Source: Carboxylicivirga sp.
GTDB taxonomy: Bacteria > Bacteroidota > Bacteroidia > Bacteroidales > Marinilabiliaceae
Length of the DNA stretch: 64,000 nt
Assembly (NCBI GenBank): GCA_025210475.1
Contig: JAOARW010000065.1
Location: 86,888 to 150,887, forward strand
Direction of reading: 5' to 3'
This document shows, piece after piece, positions 1 to 7,767 of this stretch (positions are counted from its first letter, which is position 1; each line of letters opens with the position of its first letter). The translations under genes and the position numbers were made by a program. The notes under the pieces are model-generated. The model was not told the DNA's origin. It saw only the letters and a program-made list of their open reading frames with translations, and did not search any database.

Positions 1-965
1 TTTCGATCGAGGCATAAATCGAAATTAATACCCGCTTCATCAATTTTGTTTTCCTTCAGTTTAAAAAGCCCTTTAAAATAATATTGAAGAAAACCATTTG
101 GGTTAATTTCCTCACAACTCTTTAAATCTTCGCGACAACCAACCAAATTCTGGTAATTATAGCGTGCATAAGCTCTTATGCAATAGGCCAGCTCCGACTC
201 GGGATGTTTTCTGATATAACGACTCAGACTTTTAGCCGCTTCGATGTGTTGATCACAAATGACATTCAGAAACGACAAACTAAACAAATCACTTAATTCG
301 CCCGGGTTTACTTTTTTATCCTTTGCATCACTTAAAGGGATGTTAACCCAGTTGCTATCGTTTAACAGATAGGTATTGTAGAGAATTTTATGCTGTCCAT
401 TTTTGGAAACATTCACAATACCACATAACTGACCATTGCTATTTATGGCGGGTGCACCAGCAGAATACCGCCCATAACTGCCCTCTATAATTCCGGTTCT
501 GGAAAGATAGGGAAAGTGTACAACATCGTTAACAGGAGCCAGTGTCATACCATCTTCCGATTCCTGTTCGTGAGTAAAAAAAAGTAGTTCCTCGCCTTGC
601 TTGTAGGATTGCTTGGCTGGCAACAAAAAATCAAAGGACTTTTGCCTGCTTTGCTCCACCTTAATCAGAGCAATATTGGTATAGGGGTGGAAGGAAACGA
701 CTTTATCTACTTTAAAAGTTTTTCCACTTCGGATGCTAACAACAGCTGAATCGGCGTGCTCAAAAATATAGCCCATGGTAATGGCCAATCCATCGGCACT
801 GATAAAAAAACCAGATGCTTTACCGGCCAGAAGCTTATTGCTGCCATAAGCCCTTGCTTCAAAAACAGCCTTCTCCGTTGTATTAATAATGTCTACAATG
901 GATTGCCCGTGCAAAAACAGGGGAATAAAAAGCAAAAAGGGTATAAGTATGCGTCTGCTTATCAT
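1..965 (-). CDS. Trypsin-like serine protease homologue with degenerate triad, 3' end outside window
   Basis: The frame starts at the ATG whose complement is 963-965 and runs off the left edge, giving about 321 residues without a stop. Residues 1-21 form a signal peptide. Residues 45-105 and the later stretch ending in Gly-Ala-Pro-Ala-Ile-Asn resemble the HtrA/trypsin-like fold, but the usual His is Tyr66, the usual Asp is Asn97, and the GNSGGP-like serine motif reads YSAGAP. All three catalytic residues therefore look lost. The C-terminal part is helical and TPR-like. It is probably an exported binding or scaffold protein rather than an active protease. The fold call rests on motif shape only. 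Confidence 0.7.
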   Translation of the reverse strand, partial: MISRRILIPFLLFIPLFLHGQSIVDIINTTEKAVFEARAYGSNKLLAGKASGFFISADGLAITMGYIFEHADSAVVSIRSGKTFKVDKVVSFHPYTNIALIKVEQSRQKSFDFLLPAKQSYKQGEELLFFTHEQESEDGMTLAPVNDVVHFPYLSRTGIIEGSYGRYSAGAPAINSNGQLCGIVNVSKNGQHKILYNTYLLNDSNWVNIPLSDAKDKKVNPGELSDLFSLSFLNVICDQHIEAAKSLSRYIRKHPESELAYCIRAYARYNYQNLVGCREDLKSCEEINPNGFLQYYFKGLFKLKENKIDEAGINFDLCLDR

Positions 966-1113
966 TATCAGTTAGTCCTTTGGTCGCTCAAAAATAACAA
1001 AATAGTCCGCTGTTGGTTGAATGAGCTGATTGATAATGGATAAAACAATCCAGAAAATTGACAAATGACAATCTTGTTTTGATTGATGGTGATATAATTA
1101 CTAATTAAAACAA

Positions 1114-1358
1114 ATAACAATTGGTATCGTTGCCTTTTTATTTTCTTCTCAATACCAAATGTAAAAACCCATTTTTCTCCTTTTACAAGCCAATACTATT
1201 TAGTATTTGAGCATTTAAGTTATAAGTTTTGTAAATACCATTTAGTATCCGCACTTTTTAGCCCTTATTTTAATAATTACTATTTGATATCGTGTAATTT
1301 ATCCTTGGATTGGCAAAATACCATTTGATATCAACTTATTTTTATCCAATATTGGTAT
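1114..1358. repeat. Phased array of 14-bp near-palindromes (consensus ATACYATTTRRTAT)
   Basis: Copies lie at 1193-1206 (perfect dyad ATACTATTTAGTAT), 1235-1248, 1277-1290 and 1318-1331, with a partial copy at 1152-1165. Start-to-start distances are 41, 42, 42 and 41 bases, close to four helical turns. Looser relatives occur at 1114-1127 and 1345-1358. The spacers are AT-rich and not conserved. The array lies upstream of the protease-like gene and downstream of the Na/Pi cotransporter gene, both on the minus strand. It could be a multi-operator binding region. The rest of 966-1446 is AT-rich with no gene seen. Confidence 0.55.
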
Positions 1359-1448
1359 TATCACTTATTATAACTAATCAATAGCATAAACATTAAGGTA
1401 AAAACTCTGGATGCTGCACCAAATAGTCGTATTTGTTGAGCACTAAAA

Positions 1449-1480
1449 AAGGCCTGCTAATAACTAACAGGCCTTCGGGG
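1449..1480 (-). terminator. Rho-independent terminator of the Na/Pi cotransporter gene
   Basis: The inverted repeat AAGGCCTG (1449-1456) and CAGGCCTT (1468-1475) encloses an 11-base loop. On the minus strand it is followed by a run of T residues (complement of 1445-1450). It lies about 20 bases past the stop codon of the upstream minus-strand gene. Confidence 0.85.
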
Positions 1481-1496
1481 TAATACTTTAAATCGT

Positions 1497-3200
1497 TTAT
1501 TGTGGATTTACTTCAGCTAATGCTTCGGTAACATTAATGGCATAATCCGCCAGTTTTTCACATTCTGAGAACAAATCATTAAAGATGATACCTGCCTCGT
1601 AGGTATAAACCTCGTTTTTAAGATTATCCAAGTGCTCAATCTTCAATTGATTTCTGTAGTTGTTAATCTCGTCTTCCAACTGCTTGGCCTTTGTCAAATG
1701 AATATCTTCATCGGTATCATCCAGGTTCGAAATCATCACTTCCAGAGAGGCATCAACAAGGTTGAACATTAACTCCAGCTTGTTCATAATATCATCACTG
1801 AATTTAACCTTGGCATTACGCATGCGATTGATGGTTTTTGCCAGGTTATAATTGCAGTCGCCAATGCTCTCTAAATCATCAACCAGTTTCAGCATGGAGC
1901 GAACCCTCTTACGGCCTAAATCACTTAATTTTCCCTGGTTAACTTGCGATAGATAGTTGGCAATTTCGACTTCGATATTATCACAAATTCCTTCGTACTT
2001 CTCAATACGGGCATACTGCTTACTAAACTTGCTATCCTTATTCTGATTGATCAGTTTACGGATAAAACCGAACATTTTTTGGCTGTGCTTACCAAATGAA
2101 TGCACTTCTTTACGAGCCTGCAAAATTGATAACTCGGAAGTAGAGAGCATGCCTGTTGTAATAAACTTAAGCCTGAACTCTTCGTCTTCAATTTCTGATG
2201 ACGGTACCATCCTAACAACCACCTTGTTAAATAAAGGCACAAACCATATAAATATCAATACATTGAGTACATTAAAGGAGGTATGGAATATGGATAATGC
2301 CGTTGGAATAGCTGCTACAGATTCGCTTGGCGATACGCCATTACTACGCGATACAATCTGATCGATGGCATCCACAAACCAAGGAAAAACCATCAACATC
2401 CAGGTTACACCCATCAGGTTAAATAATAAGTGAACACGTGCTGCACGCTTGGCGGAAACATTTCCCACAGCAGCTGCAATATTCGCAGTAATGGTTGTAC
2501 CAATGTTTTCACCCATCACCATAGCTGCCGCAAGGTGGAAAGGAATCCATCCCTGGTTACACATCACAAATGTAAGTGCCATCGTTGCACTGGAAGATTG
2601 AATGACAACGGTTAAAATGGCTCCTATAAACAGGAAAATTAAAGTTGAGCCAAAACCTAAGTTGGTATAATGTTGCAAGAAGCTTAATACTTCCGGACTT
2701 TCTTTAATATTCGGAACCGATCCTTTCAGGTACTCTAAACCTAAGAACAGTAAAGCAAAACCAACCAGGAATTCACCCCACGAACGTCGTGTAGAGTTTT
2801 TAGAAAAGATTAATGGAAGTCCCAAACCAATCATTGGTAAGGCATAGGCACTAATTTTTACCTTAAAACCAAGCAAGGTAATCATCCATCCGGTAATGGT
2901 GGTTCCGATATTGGCCCCCATAATAACGCCAATGGACTCAACCAGTGACATCAAACCGGCATTCACAAAACTAACGACCATTACAGTTGTTGCCGAAGAT
3001 GATTGAATAATGGTAGTTACCAAAAAGCCGGTTAACACGCCTAAAAAGCGATTCGATGTCATGGCTGACAGGATCTTACGCATTCGTGCGCCGGCCACCT
3101 TTTGCAAGGCTTCACTCATCATCTTCATTCCGAAGAGAAATAACCCCAACGATCCAATCAGGGTTAAAAAATCAAAAATTGAATAACTCATAATTTGCAA
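1497..3200 (-). CDS. Na/Pi cotransporter family protein with C-terminal PhoU-like domain
   Basis: This 567-residue inner-membrane protein is predicted to import phosphate with sodium. Two internal repeats carry the family motifs QSSSATT (66-72) with GANIGTTITG (95-104), and QSSSATM (201-207) with GENIGTTITAN (230-240), the inverted-repeat signature of NptA/PNaS transporters. Hydrophobic segments continue to about residue 335. The last 200 residues are charged and helical like PhoU. The ATG used here is followed by an in-frame ATG three codons later, which is equally possible. It is monocistronic and ends at a strong terminator. Confidence 0.9.
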   Translation of the reverse strand: MQIMSYSIFDFLTLIGSLGLFLFGMKMMSEALQKVAGARMRKILSAMTSNRFLGVLTGFLVTTIIQSSSATTVMVVSFVNAGLMSLVESIGVIMGANIGTTITGWMITLLGFKVKISAYALPMIGLGLPLIFSKNSTRRSWGEFLVGFALLFLGLEYLKGSVPNIKESPEVLSFLQHYTNLGFGSTLIFLFIGAILTVVIQSSSATMALTFVMCNQGWIPFHLAAAMVMGENIGTTITANIAAAVGNVSAKRAARVHLLFNLMGVTWMLMVFPWFVDAIDQIVSRSNGVSPSESVAAIPTALSIFHTSFNVLNVLIFIWFVPLFNKVVVRMVPSSEIEDEEFRLKFITTGMLSTSELSILQARKEVHSFGKHSQKMFGFIRKLINQNKDSKFSKQYARIEKYEGICDNIEVEIANYLSQVNQGKLSDLGRKRVRSMLKLVDDLESIGDCNYNLAKTINRMRNAKVKFSDDIMNKLELMFNLVDASLEVMISNLDDTDEDIHLTKAKQLEDEINNYRNQLKIEHLDNLKNEVYTYEAGIIFNDLFSECEKLADYAINVTEALAEVNPQ

Positions 3201-3494
3201 TAATGTAAAGGCCTAAACCTTTGCAATAATAATATAGATTCTACATCTCAAATTTGAACGCCCAAAGATGTAATTTTTTTTGAACTAATAACATTGCATT
3301 AACCTTCTAATAATGATTTTTTAACACGAAAAACTGCTCTTTAGAATATTTCTAATTAAAATGATTCTTTTCATCAACTCCAAAACAAATAAAGTTGATA
3401 ATTATACCTATTTGAACCTGCGACTACCACCAATAAAAAACTTCTTAGTTTATTTTGTATTCCAGCACTTTAGAAGACATTTAAAAATACAAAT

Positions 3495-5750
3495 ATGAAT
3501 AAGCAATTGATTTTCACCACCTGTTTATTGTGTTTATTAACACTGGGTTGTCAGCAAGCGGCAAAGAAAAAAGTTGATCGATTAACCGATTACGTCAATC
3601 CTTTTATGGGCACCGATGGTCCGGGAAACACCTATCCGGGAGCAACTGTTCCATTTGGCATGGTACAGCTAAGCCCCGATCATGGCATACCAGGATGGGA
3701 CCGAATTGCCGGCTATTTTTATCCGGACACCATCATCACTGGTTTTAGTCATATGCACCTGACAGGAACAGGAGCGGGCGATTTGTATGATATTTTACTG
3801 AGCCCCATCAACTCCAAAGCAACCAAAACCATTAAGGAAAATGGTAATTGTCCGTATAGCACATTTACACATGACCAGGAAAAAGCAGAGCCCGGTTATT
3901 ACCAGGTTTATTTGCAGGATTATGGTATCAATGCTGAATTAACCACTACCCGTCGTACTGGTATTCATCAATATACCTTTCCGAAAGATGATAATTCCGG
4001 TTTTATTATTGATTTGGGCTATTCCCTCAACTGGGATGCTCCAACCGATACCTACTTAAAAATAGTGGATAATACAACCATCGAAGGTTATCGTTTTTCA
4101 ACTGGTTGGGCTAAAGATCAACGTGTTTATTTCACGGCTAAATTCTCCAAACCATTTGTTTCAACCCAATTGTATAAGAATGGTGATAAAGTTGATGTTA
4201 ACGCCACAAAAGGCAAAAACACCAAAGTAATTATTCGCTTTGCAACCAAGGATGATGAAAAGATATTGGTAAAATTTGGTTTATCTACAGCGAGTAATGG
4301 GGGTTCATTAGCCTCTCTTAAAAAAGAAGCTTCGCACAATGATTTTGAGAAATACCGAATCGATGCTTCCAATAATTGGGAGAATGAGCTTTCAAAGATT
4401 AAAATAGAAAGCTCTAACGAAACCTGGAAAAAGACCTTTTACACCACTTTGTATCAGTCGATGCTGGCTCCAACCTTGCTTAGCGATACCGATCACAGGT
4501 ACAAAGGTGCCGATGGCGAATACCACCAAACCACAGGCTACGATAAATACGATACCTTTTCACTTTGGGACACATTTAGAGCTGCTCATCCTTTATACAC
4601 CGTGATGCATCCGGAACGGGTTAAAGATTTTGTAAGCAGTATGATCAGCCATTACAACCAAACAGGTTTAACACCCGTTTGGTCGATGCAAGGGAATGAA
4701 ACCAATATGATGATTGGCTATCATGCCGTTCCGGTAATTGTTGATGCCTATTTTAAAGGATTACTAAACGAATTTGATGCCGAACTTCTGTATGAAGCCT
4801 GTAAATCAAACGCGATGGACGATGCACATGGTATTAAGGAATATCGCGAATTAGGTTATGTACCCGTATCGTACGATCATGAAAACTGGTCGGTTTCTAA
4901 AACCGTTGAATACGCCTACGATGATTGGTGTATTGCTCAACTGGCAAAAGATTTAAATAAAACTAATGATTACAATTATTTTATGAAGCGTGCCAACAAC
5001 TGGCGCAATCATTACGATACCGAATCATCGTTTCTGAGACCAAAACTTGCCAACGGGGCCTTTATCGAGGACTTTACAGCTAAAGATTATACCGATCATT
5101 TTTGCGAAAGCAATGCCTGGCATTATTTCTGGTTTGTTCCACATAACATTAAAGGTCTGATTGATGCAACCGGTGGCTACAATCGTTTTGAAGAAAAACT
5201 GGATAGCATGTTTACCTATCATCCCAAGGAAGATGATAAATTACCAATCTTCAGCACAGGTATGATTGGTCAGTATGCCCACGGAAATGAACCAAGTCAC
5301 CATGTGGCATATTTATATAATTACCTTGGTAAACCATGGAAAACACAGGAGCGTGTGAGACAAATTATGGAAACTCAATACAAGCCAATACCATACGGTC
5401 ATTGTGGAAACGAAGACTGCGGACAAATGTCATCCTGGTATATTTTTAGCTCATTGGGTTTTTACCCGGTTAATGCAGCCGAAGGCCTTTATGTGATCGG
5501 AACACCATTATGGGAAAGTGCCAGCATCGAATTAAAGGATGGTAAAAGTTTTAAAATAACTTGTAAGCATGCCTCAACCGAGAACTTATATATCAATTCG
5601 GTAAAATTAAATGGCAAAGCTCTTGATCGCTCATTTATCTATCACGATGAAATAATGAAAGGTGGTCACCTGGAATTTGAAATGTCAGCTAAACCAAACA
5701 AAGAATTATGGACGGAACAGAGTTCCTATCCTCCATCAGACAAGAACTAA
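3495..5750 (+). CDS. Glycoside hydrolase family 92, exo-alpha-mannosidase-like lipoprotein
   Basis: The 751-residue product begins with a lipoprotein signal (Cys19) and then the GH92 hallmark NPFMGTDGPGNTYPGATVPFG near residue 36. The catalytic half carries CESNAWHYFWFVPHN (Glu538), HGNEPSHH (Glu599) and GNEDCGQMS (Asp641). Glu538 and Asp641 match, by motif and position, the proposed acid and base of characterised calcium-dependent GH92 mannosidases. It probably trims alpha-mannose from glycans at the cell surface or in the periplasm. No SusC/SusD pair lies beside it, so it does not sit in an obvious polysaccharide-utilisation locus. Confidence 0.93.
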   Translation: MNKQLIFTTCLLCLLTLGCQQAAKKKVDRLTDYVNPFMGTDGPGNTYPGATVPFGMVQLSPDHGIPGWDRIAGYFYPDTIITGFSHMHLTGTGAGDLYDILLSPINSKATKTIKENGNCPYSTFTHDQEKAEPGYYQVYLQDYGINAELTTTRRTGIHQYTFPKDDNSGFIIDLGYSLNWDAPTDTYLKIVDNTTIEGYRFSTGWAKDQRVYFTAKFSKPFVSTQLYKNGDKVDVNATKGKNTKVIIRFATKDDEKILVKFGLSTASNGGSLASLKKEASHNDFEKYRIDASNNWENELSKIKIESSNETWKKTFYTTLYQSMLAPTLLSDTDHRYKGADGEYHQTTGYDKYDTFSLWDTFRAAHPLYTVMHPERVKDFVSSMISHYNQTGLTPVWSMQGNETNMMIGYHAVPVIVDAYFKGLLNEFDAELLYEACKSNAMDDAHGIKEYRELGYVPVSYDHENWSVSKTVEYAYDDWCIAQLAKDLNKTNDYNYFMKRANNWRNHYDTESSFLRPKLANGAFIEDFTAKDYTDHFCESNAWHYFWFVPHNIKGLIDATGGYNRFEEKLDSMFTYHPKEDDKLPIFSTGMIGQYAHGNEPSHHVAYLYNYLGKPWKTQERVRQIMETQYKPIPYGHCGNEDCGQMSSWYIFSSLGFYPVNAAEGLYVIGTPLWESASIELKDGKSFKITCKHASTENLYINSVKLNGKALDRSFIYHDEIMKGGHLEFEMSAKPNKELWTEQSSYPPSDKN

Positions 5751-5752
5751 AA

Positions 5753-5802
5753 AAAGCAAAGTGCGGCAGTTAAACGACAACTGTTGCACTTTGCTTTCTT
5801 TT
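5753..5802. terminator. Bidirectional terminator between GH92 gene and a small convergent ORF
   Basis: A 12-bp stem (AAAGCAAAGTGC at 5753-5764 with its complement at 5786-5797) has an inner CAGTT/AACTG extension. A-rich and T-rich flanks allow it to end transcripts from both directions: GH92 on the plus strand and the 39-residue ORF on the minus strand. Confidence 0.85.
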
Positions 5803-5920
5803 AAAGAATGATTACTAAGGTAATGACTGACAGGATAAAAACCTGTAAAATCAGAAATCTGATCGGAATATCAATACCCTTGTACCAATCTTTAACCATT
5901 GTTAAGTTTCGAGTTTTCAT
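5801..5920 (-). CDS. Small single-pass membrane protein, 39 residues
   Basis: A short minus-strand frame starts with ATG at 5920 and stops at 5803-5801, directly against the terminator hairpin at 5753-5802. The product has a basic and aromatic N-terminus (MKTRNLTMVKDWYKG) and one hydrophobic helix from about residue 20 to 39. The stop-terminator junction and the coherent membrane-protein pattern argue that the frame is real. No family or function is recognised. It is divergent from the metY leader. Confidence 0.5.
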   Translation of the reverse strand: MKTRNLTMVKDWYKGIDIPIRFLILQVFILSVITLVIIL

Positions 5921-6097
5921 AGCTCATCGGGTTTTATTGCCTTCAATTAGACCATTTTACTACTCCAACTCCCGATTCATAACACTAGACGAAAAAAAAA
6001 CAAGAAAGTTGCTTCACTTTCAATATTTTTTTATTTCTCACTTATAACGTACTGGTTTTAACATTATTGTACGAAATTAATAAAAATCTCCATAAAA

Positions 6098-6105
6098 TAC
6101 ATTTG
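6098..6105 (+). promoter_or_regulatory. Candidate -7 box (TACATTTG) for the metY leader transcript
   Basis: TACATTTG fits the Bacteroidota -7 consensus TAnnTTTG and lies 33 bases before the leader-peptide ATG. No convincing -33 TTTG is present at the expected distance, so the assignment is weak. Confidence 0.3.
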
Positions 6106-6138
6106 AATTTAGGAGTAATTTCTCTTTATTTGTATTTC

Positions 6139-6240
6139 ATGAATAAAAAATTGATTCATATTACTTCTACAGGCTTCAAAGGGATTAACCTTTTGAATGA
6201 ATCTTCACATATGATGATGTGTATGATGATGACACGCTAA
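6139..6240 (+). CDS. Methionine-rich leader peptide upstream of metY (33 residues)
   Basis: The frame starts at ATG 6139 with an A-rich second to fourth codon region and ends at TAA 6238-6240. The peptide begins MNKKLIHITSTG and ends with the run MMMCMMM (6211-6231) followed by Thr-Arg. Six Met codons around one Cys codon, just before the gene for O-acetylhomoserine sulfhydrylase, is the pattern of an attenuation leader whose ribosome stalls when the amino acid is scarce. The stop codon sits in the loop of a small hairpin (6230-6246). No standard SAM-I or SAM-II riboswitch core is visible. The function is inferred. Confidence 0.75.
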   Translation: MNKKLIHITSTGFKGINLLNESSHMMMCMMMTR

Positions 6241-6335
6241 GTGTCACAACGCATCGTATCTGAAAATCAACAAAAAAAATAGTACAGACCGGTGCGTTAG
6301 GCACAGGTAGAGGTTAAAGCAAGAAAACATTAACC
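6230..6335 (+). promoter_or_regulatory. Structured metY leader RNA with competing helices
   Basis: Possible helices are H1 TGACAC/GTGTCA (6230-6235 with 6241-6246), H2 AACGCATCG/CGGTGCGTT (6248-6256 with 6290-6298, one G-U pair), H3 ACCGGTGC/GCACAGGT (6288-6295 with 6301-6308, one mismatch) and H4 GGTTAA/TTAACC (6312-6317 with 6330-6335). H2 and H3 share 6290-6295 and exclude each other. No T-run follows any helix, so a classical intrinsic terminator is not evident. Control could act through Rho or through translation. Confidence 0.45.
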
Positions 6336-6351
6336 ATAAAAATTGAATACT

Positions 6352-7647
6352 ATGTCTGATTTTCGATTCGAAACACTGCAGTTACATGCCGGCCACGATG
6401 TTGATGAAACCACTTTATCACGCGCCGTGCCTATTTATCAAACCAGTTCTTATCTGTTTAAAGATTCGGAGCACGCAGCTAACCTTTTCGGACTAAAAGA
6501 GTTTGGAAATATTTACACACGCATCATGAATCCAACCACCGATGTGTTTGAAAAACGCATTGCAGCATTGGAAGGTGGCGTAGGTGCCTTGGCTGTATCT
6601 TCGGGGCAGGCTGCACAATTTATTGCTTTAACAAATTTTCTGGAGGCGGGCGACAATTTCGTATCAACCTCTTACTTGTATGGTGGCACCTACAACCAGT
6701 TTAAAGTTCAGTTTAAGCGTTTAGGTATTACAACCAAATTTGTAGAAGGTGATAACCCAGCTGATTTTGATGCAGCTGTTGATGCCAATACCAAAGCCAT
6801 ATACATCGAAACCATTGGAAATCCACAATTTAATGTGCCCGATTTTGAAGCCATTGCTGCCATAGCACAAAAACACGAAATTCCTTTAGTGGTCGACAAT
6901 ACATTTGGCACAGGTGGCTACCTGTTTCGTCCATTGGAACACGGTGCAAATATCGTTGTTGAATCAGCCACTAAATGGATTGGTGGCCATGGAACATCTA
7001 TTGGCGGCGTAATTGTTGATGGTGGTAATTTTAATTGGGGCAATGGTAAATTTCCTTCTTTTACCGAACCTTCAGAAGGTTACCATGGTTTAAAATACTG
7101 GGAAGTGTTTGGCAGTGAAAGTCCTTTCGGAAACATCGCTTTTATCACGCGGGCCCGTGTTGAAGGTTTGCGCGATTACGGATCGGCCTTAAGCCCATTT
7201 AATGCATTTCAACTGATTCAGGGATTAGAAACGCTATCATTACGCGTTGACAGACATGTAAGCAATGCACTGGAAATTGCCACCTGGCTCGAAAACCATC
7301 CACAAGTGGAATTTGTAAAATATCCGGGATTGGAATCCAGCCCGTATCACTCACTGGCTAAAAAATATCTGAAAAGAGGCTTTGGAGGGGTAATGAGCTT
7401 TAAGATTAAGGGCGATGCCCAAGCGGGTGACCAGTTTATTAACAACCTTTCATTAATAAGTCACCTGGCCAATATTGGCGATGCCAAGTCCTTGATTATT
7501 CACCCTAGTTCAACCACGCATGAGCAATTAAGTCTCGAAGAACAAAAGGCCTCAGGCGTTGAACCGGGATTACTTCGCTTGTCAGTTGGTATCGAGCACA
7601 TCGATGATATTAAAGCCGACTTAAGCGCGGCTTTTGATAAGCTTTAA
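6352..7647 (+). CDS. metY: O-acetylhomoserine aminocarboxypropyltransferase (sulfhydrylase)
   Basis: A PLP enzyme of the Cys/Met-metabolism family, 431 residues from ATG 6352. A TTG nine bases upstream is in frame but less likely. It joins sulfide to O-acetylhomoserine to make homocysteine. The PLP lysine is Lys208 in SATKWIGGHG. SSGQAAQ near residue 86 and the long insert NWGNGKFPSFTEPSEGYHG near 230 are typical of MetY rather than MetB or MetC. It follows the Met-rich leader and precedes hom, which feeds the same pathway. A hairpin terminator follows. Confidence 0.93.
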   Translation: MSDFRFETLQLHAGHDVDETTLSRAVPIYQTSSYLFKDSEHAANLFGLKEFGNIYTRIMNPTTDVFEKRIAALEGGVGALAVSSGQAAQFIALTNFLEAGDNFVSTSYLYGGTYNQFKVQFKRLGITTKFVEGDNPADFDAAVDANTKAIYIETIGNPQFNVPDFEAIAAIAQKHEIPLVVDNTFGTGGYLFRPLEHGANIVVESATKWIGGHGTSIGGVIVDGGNFNWGNGKFPSFTEPSEGYHGLKYWEVFGSESPFGNIAFITRARVEGLRDYGSALSPFNAFQLIQGLETLSLRVDRHVSNALEIATWLENHPQVEFVKYPGLESSPYHSLAKKYLKRGFGGVMSFKIKGDAQAGDQFINNLSLISHLANIGDAKSLIIHPSSTTHEQLSLEEQKASGVEPGLLRLSVGIEHIDDIKADLSAAFDKL

Positions 7648-7658
7648 AAATATTCTGA

Positions 7659-7700
7659 CCATCCAATAATATTTAAGTATTGGATGGTTAGTTAATTACC
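7659..7700 (+). terminator. Terminator after metY
   Basis: A 10-bp perfect stem CCATCCAATA (7659-7668) with TATTGGATGG (7678-7687) has a 9-base loop and is followed by a moderately T-rich tail. It lies 11 bases after the metY stop. Confidence 0.7.
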
Positions 7701-7709
7701 TTAATTTTG
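7680..7709 (+). promoter_or_regulatory. Candidate Bacteroidota promoter for hom
   Basis: TTG (7680-7682), 19 bases, then TAATTTTG (7702-7709) matches the -33/-7 pattern. It overlaps the right arm of the metY terminator and would give a leader of about 50 bases before the hom ATG at 7768. Confidence 0.4.
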
Positions 7710-7767
7710 CGATGCAAAACAAAAACCAAGGACTTCATTAATAAATAATGAGTCAAAAAAATTAACC

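Noticed and set aside
1114..1358. CRISPR array
   Set aside because: Repeat units are only about 14 bases, imperfect, and spaced by AT-rich unrelated sequence; no cas genes are present.
5808..6047. Plus-strand frame of 79 codons between the GH92 gene and metY
   Set aside because: Composition is unlike a protein, and the opposite strand carries a better small membrane-protein frame whose stop meets the terminator.
6241..6342. SAM riboswitch upstream of metY
   Set aside because: Neither the SAM-I core (GGCAACC-type elements) nor the SAM-II pseudoknot signature could be found; the leader peptide explains the region better.
7711..7740. Small upstream frame MQNKNQGLH before hom as a leader peptide
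   Set aside because: It has no enrichment for Thr, Met or other end products, so nothing supports attenuation.
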